Shown piece after piece: positions 5,470-12,593 of a stretch of DNA of 16,804 bases (positions are counted from its first letter, which is position 1; the number at the start of each line of letters is the position of its first letter). A program made the position numbers and the translations under genes. The notes beneath the pieces were generated by a model, which was given only the letters and a program-made list of their open reading frames with translations, made no database searches and had not been told where the DNA came from. Source of the stretch: a bacterium (lineage in GTDB: Bacteria; Patescibacteriota; Minisyncoccia; Phycocordibacterales; UBA918); assembly GCA_027487145.1 (NCBI GenBank), contig JAIYEC010000062.1, forward strand, positions 1 through 16,804, written 5' to 3'.

Positions 5470-5871
5470 ATGAACTATCTCACCAAATTGCGTAAAAAAC
5501 CAAAGCATGTCCGCGATAATATTGCGTTTGTAGCTGCTGGAGTGGTGACTCTGCCGGTGATGGCATACCTTGTATTTGCTGTCCATGGCCCAAAAGTAAC
5601 CGGAGGGATAGCTGAGTCAGAGACTCCAAAGACGAAATTTTTTGAGACATTCACGAGTCAATTCAAAGAACAGGTAGCAGCGGTGAAAGAATCAACGTCT
5701 GTACCCGCTCCAGAGACTCCAAAGTTTCCTGCTACTGTCGATCGGGGTCCACTTGATGCAGTTCCGGTTGAACCTAAAAGCACCACGAGTGTAACTGCTC
5801 GATTTGGTGCGTTTGCGTCCACTTCTTCCTCATCACTACCGACCGAAACTATACCCACTGCTACTCGTTAA
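5470..5871 (+). CDS. Single-helix membrane protein, unknown
   Basis: A 133-residue protein with a basic cytoplasmic start (MNYLTKLRKKPKHVRDN), one transmembrane helix at about 18-40 and a long low-complexity outer part rich in Thr, Ser, Pro, Glu and Lys. No catalytic motif is seen. The layout suits a membrane anchor with a flexible, possibly surface-exposed tail. It starts 3 nt after the metallo-beta-lactamase-fold gene, so the two are co-transcribed. The gyrA promoter overlaps the end of this gene. The coding call rests on operon position and a normal membrane topology, not on homology. Confidence 0.75.
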   Translation: MNYLTKLRKKPKHVRDNIAFVAAGVVTLPVMAYLVFAVHGPKVTGGIAESETPKTKFFETFTSQFKEQVAAVKESTSVPAPETPKFPATVDRGPLDAVPVEPKSTTSVTARFGAFASTSSSSLPTETIPTATR

Positions 5872-5874
5872 TTG

Positions 5875-5883
5875 TGTTATACT
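5875..5883 (+). promoter_or_regulatory. gyrA extended -10 promoter
   Basis: TGTTATACT (TG at 5875-5876, hexamer 5878-5883) is an extended -10 element, which can work without a good -35. It predicts a leader of about 28 nt before the ATG at 5918; no SD is visible. Confidence 0.6.
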
Positions 5884-5917
5884 AACCCACGTTATAAACC
5901 GACACTCGTAAGTATCT

Positions 5918-8392
5918 ATGCCGAAAAAGACTGAAGCTAAAGAGCCTGCTGCTGCAGCACCAGAAAGAGGAATCATCGTTCAAAACATCACGGGAGAAAT
6001 GGAGACAGCGTATCTTGACTACGCAATGTCGGTGATTACCTCACGAGCACTCCCGGATGTGCGTGATGGTCTCAAGCCAGTGCACCGCCGTATTTTGTAC
6101 TCAATGCGTCTTAACGGGCTTACTTCAACAGCTAAGTTCAAAAAGTCTGCGACTGTCGTAGGGGATGTGCTTGGTAGTTTTCACCCACATGGTGACTCTG
6201 CCGTGTATGAATCAATGGTGAAACTTGTCCAGCCGTTTTCCACACGTTATCCACTGGTTATTGGACAGGGTAACTTTGGTTCTATCGACGGAGACTCGGC
6301 GGCTGCATATCGTTACACAGAAGCAAAAATGTCCAAGGTGGCTGAAGAACTTCTGCGTGACTTAGAGAAAGACACGGTTGATTGGCGACCAAACTTTGAT
6401 GGTTCAAAGAAAGAGCCTGTTGTTCTACCAGCCGCCGTCCCAAATCTTCTCTTGATGGGCTCACTTGGTATTGCAGTGGGAATGGCGACAAATATTCCGC
6501 CACATAATCTCCGTGAGATTGCCGCAGCCGTCGCGCACCTTTCTGATAATCCGGATGCTTCAACTGACGATCTTCTTAAGTTCGTGAAAGGTCCTGATTT
6601 TCCTATGGGTGCCATTGCGTTTAACCAAAAAGACATTGCTCATGCGTACGCAAACGGTCGCGGTGGTGTTACGGTACGCGGTGAAGCTGAAATCGTTGAG
6701 GATAAGCGCGGAGCATTTTCAATTATCATTACCTCTATTCCATATCGTGTAAATAAGGCAGACCTGCAAGAGAAGATTGCTGACCTTGTGCGTGAGAAAA
6801 AGATTGAAGGTATCCGCGAAATGCGTGATGAGTCAACGAGCGATATTCGCGTCGTAATTGATCTCAAGACCGGAGCGCAACCGCAGACAGTACTCAATAA
6901 GCTGTATAAGCACACGCAGCTAGAAGATACCTTCCACTACAACATGGTGGCTTTGGTAGATGGTATTCCGCAGACGCTTTCACTTAAGACAATCCTTCAG
7001 GAGTACATTAAGCACCGCTCAGAAGTGATTCGACGTCGAACCCAATATGATTTGGGCAAGGCTCAAGACCGTGAGCATATCTTGCTTGGTCTCAAGAAAG
7101 CACTCGATCATATCGACGCTATCATTAAGCTTATTCGGGCTTCAAAGGACGTCCCAACAGCACATGCTGCCTTGATGAAGGAATTTAAGTTCTCTGCTAT
7201 TCAAGCACAAGCAATTCTTGATATGCGCTTGCAGAAGTTGGCTGGTCTTGAGCGAAAGAAGATTGAAGAAGAGCTTAAAGAAGTCCAAAAACTTATTAAG
7301 GAACTTGAAGCTATTCTAAAGAGCAAGGCAAAAATGCTTGCTATCCTTAAATCAGAACTGCAAGAAGTGGCTGATAAATTTGGCGATGACAGACGAACAA
7401 AGATTGTCAAAGGGGGAGTAAAGCAACTCAATCCAGAAGATCTCATTCCTGATGAAGAAAGTGTGCTGGTGCTTACTCAGGGTGGATACGTCAAGCGTAC
7501 AAATCCGTCTGAATACAAAACGCAAAAACGTGGTGGCGTTGGAGTCATTGACCTTAATACCAAAGAAGAAGATGTGGTGACTACATTACTGACGACTTCA
7601 ACTCATAGTGACTTATTATTCTTCACCAATGCCGGAAAGGTATACAAGAGTAAGATGTATGAAATTCCAGAAGGTAAGCGCGCCACCAAAGGAAAGTCGA
7701 TTGTGAATTTCCTCCCATTAAGTGGTGAAGAAAGAGTTACCTCTGTTCTGGCTGTGCGTAAAGAAGACTGGAGTGGTGATTGGGGTCTGATGATGTTTAC
7801 GAAAGATGGTGTAGCAAAAAAGTGTGATGCGAAGGCATTTGAAGATGTGCGTCGAAGTGGTTTGATTGCTATCACCCTCAAAGATAAAGACTCACTTATC
7901 GCAGCTCGGTTTGTTGGTAAGGGTGATGAGTTATCACTGGTAACTCGAGGTGGACAGTCTATCCGCTTTAAAGAATCAGATGTTCGTCAGATGGGGCGAA
8001 CCGCTGGAGGTGTTACGGCAATGAAACTCGGTAAGGGCGATGAAATCGTGTCAGCTGATGTATTCACCAAGGATGTTAAAGATAGAGAGATTCTTATTGT
8101 CACCGAAGATGGGTATGGTAAATCAACACCAGCCAAAGAGTACAAGATTCAAAACCGTGGAGGATCAGGAATTAAGACAGTAAAGGTAACCGATAAGACA
8201 GGTAAGGTGGTGTGTGGAATCGTCATTACCGCCGAAGAGCGAAAAGAAGGGGAGCTTGTGATTATGAGTAAGAAGGGGCAAGTAATTAAGCTTCCGCTCA
8301 AGGATGTTCCAACTCTCGGTCGAGATACCCAAGGAGTGCGAGTGATGAAGATGAGGGTAGGCGACTCCATCGCTAGCGTCGTATTCGTTTAA
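5918..8392 (+). CDS. gyrA: DNA gyrase subunit A
   Basis: Type II topoisomerase breakage-reunion subunit, 824 residues, near the usual length. Recognisable blocks are RALPDVRDGLKPVHRRILY (43-61), VVGDVLGSFHPHGDSAVYE (80-98), the active-site AAYRYTE with Tyr133, and the GMATNIPPHNL segment. The C-terminal half forms a beta-pinwheel with repeated 'G-x-x-K/R' blades. The GyrA-box (536-542) reads QKRGGVG, where gyrase normally has a basic residue at position six; a similar QNRGGSG occurs in a later blade. This keeps the call at GyrA rather than ParC, though the box is imperfect. In the quinolone region Ser94 (E. coli Ser83) is kept and the E. coli Asp87 position is Glu98. GyrB is not in the window. 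Confidence 0.95.
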   Translation: MPKKTEAKEPAAAAPERGIIVQNITGEMETAYLDYAMSVITSRALPDVRDGLKPVHRRILYSMRLNGLTSTAKFKKSATVVGDVLGSFHPHGDSAVYESMVKLVQPFSTRYPLVIGQGNFGSIDGDSAAAYRYTEAKMSKVAEELLRDLEKDTVDWRPNFDGSKKEPVVLPAAVPNLLLMGSLGIAVGMATNIPPHNLREIAAAVAHLSDNPDASTDDLLKFVKGPDFPMGAIAFNQKDIAHAYANGRGGVTVRGEAEIVEDKRGAFSIIITSIPYRVNKADLQEKIADLVREKKIEGIREMRDESTSDIRVVIDLKTGAQPQTVLNKLYKHTQLEDTFHYNMVALVDGIPQTLSLKTILQEYIKHRSEVIRRRTQYDLGKAQDREHILLGLKKALDHIDAIIKLIRASKDVPTAHAALMKEFKFSAIQAQAILDMRLQKLAGLERKKIEEELKEVQKLIKELEAILKSKAKMLAILKSELQEVADKFGDDRRTKIVKGGVKQLNPEDLIPDEESVLVLTQGGYVKRTNPSEYKTQKRGGVGVIDLNTKEEDVVTTLLTTSTHSDLLFFTNAGKVYKSKMYEIPEGKRATKGKSIVNFLPLSGEERVTSVLAVRKEDWSGDWGLMMFTKDGVAKKCDAKAFEDVRRSGLIAITLKDKDSLIAARFVGKGDELSLVTRGGQSIRFKESDVRQMGRTAGGVTAMKLGKGDEIVSADVFTKDVKDREILIVTEDGYGKSTPAKEYKIQNRGGSGIKTVKVTDKTGKVVCGIVITAEERKEGELVIMSKKGQVIKLPLKDVPTLGRDTQGVRVMKMRVGDSIASVVFV

Positions 8393-8436
8393 AACTCTAA
8401 AAAATTTCCCCTGGCTTCGGTATCTTCAGATAAAAT

Positions 8437-8532
8437 ATGAGTCATCGTATATCCAGATACGCCTCCTCCTATTTTTCTTCGATGCCTCGCCCAAAAAGAT
8501 TTTATGAAGTTTCAGGATACCTAACTAGTTAA
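8437..8532 (+). CDS. Doubtful small ORF (31 aa) before a terminator
   Basis: An ATG at 8437 opens a 31-codon basic, aromatic-rich frame (starting MSHRISRYASSYF) whose TAA falls in the first bases of the terminator stem at 8528. A weak TATCTT 10 nt before the ATG would fit the leaderless pattern seen elsewhere. No SD and no recognisable family. The rest of the 8393-8612 gap holds only this ORF, the hairpin and the next promoter. Confidence 0.22.
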   Translation: MSHRISRYASSYFSSMPRPKRFYEVSGYLTS

Positions 8533-8568
8533 AAGCGACGATACCGATACGGTATCGTCGCTTTTAAC
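8528..8568. terminator. 18-bp perfect bidirectional terminator
   Basis: Arms 8528-8545 and 8551-8568 are perfectly complementary with a 5-nt loop (GATAC) and end in AAAA/TTTT. It closes the gyrA transcription unit. Confidence 0.85.
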
Positions 8569-8599
8569 ATCTGGGTCCACATTATTGTGAATAACCTAG

Positions 8600-8612
8600 T
8601 ATACTAGTGATA
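8600..8612 (+). promoter_or_regulatory. Leaderless promoter of the methyltransferase gene
   Basis: TATACT (8600-8605) ends 7 nt before the ATG at 8613. No SD and no clear -35. Confidence 0.6.
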
Positions 8613-9158
8613 ATGGATCCAATATCAGCAAGTAATTTTGTCATACCCGAGGTTGTAGCTTCACACTTTCATCTCAAAGAGGGAGATGTGATTGCTGATT
8701 TTGGTGCTGGCGGGGGAAACTTTTTACGTGCGCTATCTACTCGTGTTGGTGACGGAAGAGTCTATGCCTGTGAAATTCAAAAATGCTTGGTAGAAAAAAT
8801 TTCACAAGAAGTACGTTCACAACACTTACATAATGTGTATCCCCTCTGGTGCGATTTAGAAGAACCGAAGGGGGTTCCTCTTAAAGACGGTGAGCTTGAT
8901 GTCGGAATATTAATTAATACCTTATTCCAAATTGAAGACAAGAATGCAGTAGCTTCGGAGATCAAGCGACTTATTCGTACCGGAGGGAGACTCATGGTAA
9001 TTGATTGGACCGACTCTTACGGAGGCTTGGGTCCGCACGCTACTCATATTTTCAGCGAAACGAATACTAAGAGTCTATTTGAGACAAATGGTTTTGTTTT
9101 AGAACAGACGTATCCTGCCGGAGCTCATCATTATGGATTAGCCTTTAGAAAAGTATGA
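8613..9158 (+). CDS. Class I SAM-dependent methyltransferase, substrate unknown
   Basis: A 181-residue Rossmann-fold methyltransferase. The AdoMet-binding motif I is VIADFGAGGGNF (26-37), the acidic end of strand 2 is VYACEIQ (Glu54), then DLEEPKG, the strand-4 motif DVGILINTLFQIED, and GGRLMVIDWTD after strand 5. This matches the UbiE/Methyltransf_11-like group, but nothing in the sequence gives the acceptor. A GTG two codons upstream is in frame, but the -10 spacing favours the ATG at 8613. Its stop overlaps the start of the solute-binding-protein gene by 4 nt (ATGA), so the two are translationally coupled. Confidence 0.85.
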   Translation: MDPISASNFVIPEVVASHFHLKEGDVIADFGAGGGNFLRALSTRVGDGRVYACEIQKCLVEKISQEVRSQHLHNVYPLWCDLEEPKGVPLKDGELDVGILINTLFQIEDKNAVASEIKRLIRTGGRLMVIDWTDSYGGLGPHATHIFSETNTKSLFETNGFVLEQTYPAGAHHYGLAFRKV

Positions 9159-10462
9159 AAATAAGACCATTTGAGCTTGGGTTAATCATTGTATTTTTGT
9201 TTCTTATCGTGGGTACCTTAGTGCTGCTCAAGACGTATCGAGCTAGCGATAGTAAGGAGGTACAGATCGGCCGGGTAGAAATCTGGGGTACTCTTCCAAG
9301 TGAAGGTGTCGCTACCTTGCTCCAAGAGAAAGAAGCGGCTGATGAATCGTTCAAAGACGTGGTGTATCGATACTATGAACCAGCTTCATTTAGTAACGAA
9401 TTTGTGAATGCCTTAGCTGAAGGAAGAGGACCTGATGCACTACTTATCTCTAGCGAGCAACTGGTTGAACTAAGGAGCAAGCTATTACCAATTTCTTATG
9501 AAACATTTCCTCGTCGCGATATTCAAAATCAGTATGTTGACGGAGCTCAGATTTTTTCCTTGAGTGATGGCCTCTATGCGTATCCAATAATGCTTGACCC
9601 GCTCGTTCTCTATTGGAATAAAGACATGCTAGCTCAAGCCAATATGCTTGAGGCGCCGCGCACCTGGGAAGCGCTCGTAAATGAGTACGTTCCTCTTTTC
9701 ACAAAGCGCGCCGCTGACCGCACGATAGAGAAAAGCGCCGTCGCGCTCGGTGAATATGGTAATGTCCAAAACGCGTTCAGTATTATTTCAACCCTTCTTC
9801 TTCAAGCAGGCACTAGTGGAGTGGTAGAGACGGACAACGATCAATATGTAATACGCCTCAATGAATCACCAGACGCACAAATCGAACCATTTCGGGTAAC
9901 CGTAGATTTTTATACACGCTTTAATCGAGCAGATAATACGCTCTATTCCTGGAATCGTTCATTTTCAAGCGATCGAGACAGGTTTAGTAGTGGTGATTTA
10001 GCGCTGTACTTTGGCAAGGGAAGTGAAGCAAAAGAGCTTTCACGAATTAATCCAAACCTGAGTTTTGATATAGCTGAGATTCCACAAGGAGCGACAGCGA
10101 CAGTCAGGCGAACCTACGCAAATTTTTATGGCTTGGCAGTAGTGCGAAGCTCTGACAATCTACCGGGGACAGCTCTTGTGGTGCGTGAGATTGGTAGTGC
10201 AATTAACCAAGAAAAATTAGCCCAAGTGTACAACATGGTTCCTGCCTCCCGCGCACTCGTTGCAAGAGGGAGTAATGATATCTTTGGAAGGATCACCTAT
10301 AAGTCTGCTGCTATTGCGTACGGCTGGTTGAGTCCAAAACGGAGTGCCAGTGACGAAATCCTGAGTACCGCTATGCGTGATGTAGCTGAGAACCGAAGCG
10401 ATACTGCCAGTGCTGTGGTGGATGCCTTGCAACGGTTTGAGATGGAGTATAATAATCAGTAG
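9155..10462 (+). CDS. Membrane-anchored extracellular solute-binding protein (family 1-like)
   Basis: A 435-residue protein with a short basic N-terminus, one transmembrane segment (about 8-26) and no lipoprotein Cys or obvious cleavage site, so it is probably membrane-tethered. The rest follows ABC-type family 1 binding proteins: an early strand with VEIWGTLP, then GPDALLIS, the hinge stretch YAYPIMLDPLVLYWNKDML, EAPRTWEALV, FSSGDLALYFG and a late YGLAVVRSS. These proteins normally bind sugars or peptides, but no ABC permease or ATPase is nearby. It overlaps the methyltransferase by 4 nt and is followed by pilin-like genes; the promoter of the first lies in its last codons. It may work as a surface receptor rather than a transporter part (inference). 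Confidence 0.82.
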   Translation: MKIRPFELGLIIVFLFLIVGTLVLLKTYRASDSKEVQIGRVEIWGTLPSEGVATLLQEKEAADESFKDVVYRYYEPASFSNEFVNALAEGRGPDALLISSEQLVELRSKLLPISYETFPRRDIQNQYVDGAQIFSLSDGLYAYPIMLDPLVLYWNKDMLAQANMLEAPRTWEALVNEYVPLFTKRAADRTIEKSAVALGEYGNVQNAFSIISTLLLQAGTSGVVETDNDQYVIRLNESPDAQIEPFRVTVDFYTRFNRADNTLYSWNRSFSSDRDRFSSGDLALYFGKGSEAKELSRINPNLSFDIAEIPQGATATVRRTYANFYGLAVVRSSDNLPGTALVVREIGSAINQEKLAQVYNMVPASRALVARGSNDIFGRITYKSAAIAYGWLSPKRSASDEILSTAMRDVAENRSDTASAVVDALQRFEMEYNNQ

Positions 10463-10463
10463 T
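10448..10463 (+). promoter_or_regulatory. Promoter of the first pilin-like gene, inside the upstream ORF
   Basis: TATAAT (10448-10453) lies within the last codons of the solute-binding-protein gene and 10 nt before the ATG at 10464, giving a leader of only a few nucleotides. Confidence 0.6.
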
Positions 10464-10877
10464 ATGAAATCAATTATTGCAATTGCTGTATGTACCTTGG
10501 TCTGGCTTCCTGTTTTAGTTTTTGCTCAAACCGAAGGAGACAGAAAAGGCGGTACACCTAACCCAACTGAAGAAGGAACAAGACAAGGTACAGCCTCAGA
10601 AAAGGGTCTTTCATACAGCCTTGAAAATCCGTTGGCCTTTGACTCAATCCAAGATTTTATTATTGCTGTCCTCAATGTGATTATCGTCTTAGCGACACCG
10701 ATTGTTGTCATCTTCATCATTTTGGCAGGTTTCAAGTATGTCACAGCCCGAGGCAATGCTACTGATGTGCAAGAAGCGACCAGAGCTTTGACGTACGCCA
10801 TTATCGGTGGAGTACTTATCATCGGGGCAGTGGCGATTGCAGAAATTATCAAAAACCTCGTTACCTCCTTTTCTTAG
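10464..10877 (+). CDS. TrbC/VirB2-like pilin candidate with signal peptide (137 aa)
   Basis: A signal peptide (MKSIIAIAVCTLVWLPVLVFAQ, cleavage likely after FA or FAQ) is followed by a hydrophilic Gly/Thr-rich stretch and two transmembrane helices (about 65-88 and 104-128). A short loop KYVTARGNATDVQEATRAL joins them. This two-helix hairpin after a signal peptide is typical of TrbC/VirB2 pilins and of the CPR proteins often labelled pilin. A longer frame from 10410 is rejected because the ATG at 10464 gives a proper signal peptide and has its own -10 box. The next gene starts 3 nt after the stop. No assembly ATPase is in the window. Confidence 0.75.
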   Translation: MKSIIAIAVCTLVWLPVLVFAQTEGDRKGGTPNPTEEGTRQGTASEKGLSYSLENPLAFDSIQDFIIAVLNVIIVLATPIVVIFIILAGFKYVTARGNATDVQEATRALTYAIIGGVLIIGAVAIAEIIKNLVTSFS

Positions 10878-10880
10878 CCT

Positions 10881-11147
10881 ATGCCAAAGACACCTAAAAC
10901 ATTTGGAGGCGAAGATGGTTTGGTAGATTTTATTCTTGGATTTATTAACATCTTGATTCCATTAATTTTTGGAGTAATTTTTCTCTATTTGGTAGTAAAA
11001 ATAATCGACGCTTGGATCATCCATGCAGACGATGATAGTAAGCGAGAAGAGGGACGACGGATGATGATTACGGCTGTGGTAGTAATGGTGGTGATGGTTA
11101 GCGCTTGGGGAATAGTCGCCATGATACGTAATTCTATTTTCGGCTAG
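10881..11147 (+). CDS. Small two-helix membrane protein, pilin-like but without signal peptide (88 aa)
   Basis: The ATG is 3 nt after the stop of the preceding pilin candidate. Two transmembrane helices (about 19-41 and 61-83) flank a charged loop, HADDDSKREEGRRM. Its helix-loop-helix plan, with a loop of the type 'DDxxxREEGR', is the same as in the next three genes, but the N-terminus (MPKTPKTFGGEDG) is not a signal peptide. It could be an inner-membrane partner or an alternative subunit. The operon position makes joint function with the 10464 gene likely. Confidence 0.75.
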   Translation: MPKTPKTFGGEDGLVDFILGFINILIPLIFGVIFLYLVVKIIDAWIIHADDDSKREEGRRMMITAVVVMVVMVSAWGIVAMIRNSIFG

Positions 11148-11163
11148 CCAAAAACTGAGTTTG

Positions 11164-11172
11164 TGGTATAAT
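11164..11172 (+). promoter_or_regulatory. Extended -10 promoter of the 11202 gene
   Basis: TGG-TATAAT (TG at 11164-11165, hexamer 11167-11172) predicts a start near 11179 and a leader of about 23 nt. No -35 match. Confidence 0.65.
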
Positions 11173-11201
11173 GAAGTTATTATAGTCTTAAAGATTAATC
11201 T

Positions 11202-11579
11202 ATGAATAAGGCATCAATACTAACCATCGGTACATTCGCTTTCCTGCCTGGACTAGCGTCGGCGCAGATTACTGTAGATGGAACAGGCGGACCATTAGCA
11301 GATATGCTTCGAAATATCCTTACCTTTGGAAATGAGGTGGTGATACCATTCATTATTGGTATCGGATTCCTCATGTTCGTGTGGGGCATGCTTCAGTACT
11401 TCATCTTCGGAGGTGCAAGCGACGATTCTCGCGAGAAGGGGAAGAAACTAATGATTAGCTCAACCGTAGCTTTTGTCACCATTATCATATTCTTTGGTGC
11501 TATCAATCTCCTTACTGCTACTACAGGATTGGAAGGACAAAAGATAAAGAATGTCCCGCAGGTGACTGTCCCAAAGTAA
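11202..11579 (+). CDS. TrbC/VirB2-like pilin candidate with signal peptide (125 aa)
   Basis: A short signal peptide ends in GLASAQ (likely cleavage after ASA). Two helices follow, the first beginning IPFIIGIGFLMFVWGM, then the loop FGGASDDSREKGKKLM, the second helix and a soluble tail ending VPQVTVPK. It is plainly paralogous to the gene at 11669: the IPFIIGIGFL core, FVWGM, GGA-DD--EKGK-LMI and NLL...TG blocks are shared, as is VPQV near the C-terminus. It has its own promoter and a terminator (11587-11614), so it is expressed separately from its copy. Confidence 0.78.
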   Translation: MNKASILTIGTFAFLPGLASAQITVDGTGGPLADMLRNILTFGNEVVIPFIIGIGFLMFVWGMLQYFIFGGASDDSREKGKKLMISSTVAFVTIIIFFGAINLLTATTGLEGQKIKNVPQVTVPK

Positions 11580-11586
11580 CGTTATG

Positions 11587-11614
11587 CACACCCCACCAGG
11601 GTGTGTTTTGTTTT
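11587..11614 (+). terminator. Rho-independent terminator after the 11202 gene
   Basis: CACACCC (11587-11593) and GGGTGTG (11599-11605), 5-nt loop, followed by TTTTGTTTT. Confidence 0.88.
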
Positions 11615-11620
11615 CAGCCT

Positions 11621-11668
11621 TATAATTAAACAAACGTAGCCACGTTGTTTAACCATTACACTATTTAT
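11621..11668 (+). promoter_or_regulatory. Promoter region with inverted repeat before the 11669 gene
   Basis: TATAAT at 11621-11626 is followed at once by an inverted repeat: AAACAAACGT (11628-11637) and ACGTTGTTT (11642-11650), 9 bp with one bulged base and a 4-nt centre. A second possible -10, TACACT (11657-11662), sits 6 nt before the ATG, the leaderless spacing. The repeat could be an operator or a leader hairpin, depending on which -10 is used. Confidence 0.5.
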
Positions 11669-12055
11669 ATGAAACGAGCAATTTATACCCTAGCAAGTTC
11701 TGCACTTTTTTTACCTCTATTCTTCGTCAATGCGCAAAATAGCGATTTTTCCTCTCAAAACGAGTTTAGAGATTTCTTGACTGAGATCCTTCAGTTCATT
11801 AACGAAACACTCATTCCGTTTATCATCGGTATTGGGTTCCTGGTATTTGTTTGGGGAATGTTTAAATACTTCATCTACGGTGGAGCTAACGATGATGAAA
11901 AAGAAAAAGGAAAGAGTCTGATGATTTATGCAACACTTGGTTTTGTTCTCATTGTTATTTTCTGGGGAGTGGTAAATTTGCTTGCAAGCAGTACCGGTTT
12001 TGACCGAGATAGCAATCGTGGTATTGAAAGAGTACCACAGGTTCCTAACATCTAA
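11669..12055 (+). CDS. TrbC/VirB2-like pilin candidate with signal peptide (128 aa)
   Basis: Signal peptide with cleavage likely after VNA (residues 1-22), a short Asn/Ser stretch, then two helices separated by YGGANDDEKEKGKSLM, ending in a tail with ERVPQVPNI. It is a paralogue of the 11202 gene, with matching helix cores (IPFIIGIGFLVFVWGM) and the same loop spacing, so the pair arose by tandem duplication. The frame opens at a TTG at 11645, but the ATG at 11669 starts the signal peptide. It is flanked by its own promoter and the terminator at 12071-12095. Confidence 0.78.
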   Translation: MKRAIYTLASSALFLPLFFVNAQNSDFSSQNEFRDFLTEILQFINETLIPFIIGIGFLVFVWGMFKYFIYGGANDDEKEKGKSLMIYATLGFVLIVIFWGVVNLLASSTGFDRDSNRGIERVPQVPNI

Positions 12056-12070
12056 GGATACCGACAAAAA

Positions 12071-12095
12071 CACCCACCATCAGGTGGGTGTTTTT
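12071..12095. terminator. Rho-independent terminator after the 11669 gene
   Basis: CACCCACC (12071-12078) and GGTGGGTG (12083-12090) with loop ATCA, T5 after and A5 before, so it may act both ways. Confidence 0.9.
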
Positions 12096-12130
12096 GTGTA
12101 TAGGATACACAACCTGATGTGTTCATCTGC

Positions 12131-12142
12131 TACGATATAGCT
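12131..12142 (+). promoter_or_regulatory. Leaderless -10 of the 12143 gene
   Basis: TACGAT (12131-12136) ends 6 nt before the ATG at 12143, which puts the predicted start on the A of ATG. Confidence 0.4.
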
Positions 12143-12505
12143 ATGACACCACAGCAGCAAGCCGTTAAAGAAGCTTCGAGTTTTGTTGATAAGGTAAATG
12201 AAGTTATTCTATTTCCTTTCATTGCCCTCTTGTTAGGGATTGCTTTCTTGGTATTTCTTTATGGGTGCGCTGAGTATATCTTCAAGTCTGGAAATGAGTC
12301 AGCCAGAGAAGAAGGGGTAAAGCACATTACGTGGGGAATTATTGGCTTGGTAGTAATGACAACCGCGTGGGCAATTCTATCGCTTGCAACCGGCACTTTT
12401 GGACTGAGTGATGAGCTTGAGTGTGCGAACGATCCAACAGCATCAGGCTGTGCTGACGCCTTCAAACTCCCTGATACATCAATCACCACACCGCCTCCAA
12501 ATTAA
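12143..12505 (+). CDS. Small two-helix membrane protein, pilin-like but without signal peptide (120 aa)
   Basis: The N-terminus is a polar, probably amphipathic segment (MTPQQQAVKEASSFVDKV) rather than a signal peptide. Two helices (about 22-46 and 61-84) flank FKSGNESAREEGVKHI, the same loop plan as the neighbours. A soluble tail carries two Cys residues (ECANDPTASGC) that could form a disulfide, then a Pro/Thr-rich end. The frame is open to a GTG at 12119, but the -10 box lies in that extension. It is the last gene of the array, convergent with the SPFH operon across the terminator at 12504-12537. Confidence 0.72.
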   Translation: MTPQQQAVKEASSFVDKVNEVILFPFIALLLGIAFLVFLYGCAEYIFKSGNESAREEGVKHITWGIIGLVVMTTAWAILSLATGTFGLSDELECANDPTASGCADAFKLPDTSITTPPPN

Positions 12506-12537
12506 AAAAGATCCCTCCGCACCGAAGTGAAGAGGGA
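12504..12537 (-). terminator. Minus-strand terminator of the SPFH operon
   Basis: TCCCTC (12537-12532) pairs with GAGGGA (12517-12512). An inner CAC-TTCG-GTG hairpin gives a UUCG tetraloop, and a T-run follows (rc of 12504-12510). It begins inside the stop codon of the convergent gene. Confidence 0.8.
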
Positions 12538-12593
12538 CCAGAAAGAGCAGGGGAATATTGTTATGGTTTCATATTTGAAGAAAAGTCTAAAGA

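Noticed and set aside
6197..6213. Quinolone-resistance reading of the GyrA Asp-to-Glu position
   Set aside because: Glu here is a plausible natural residue in a distant lineage and the key Ser is kept, so resistance cannot be claimed.
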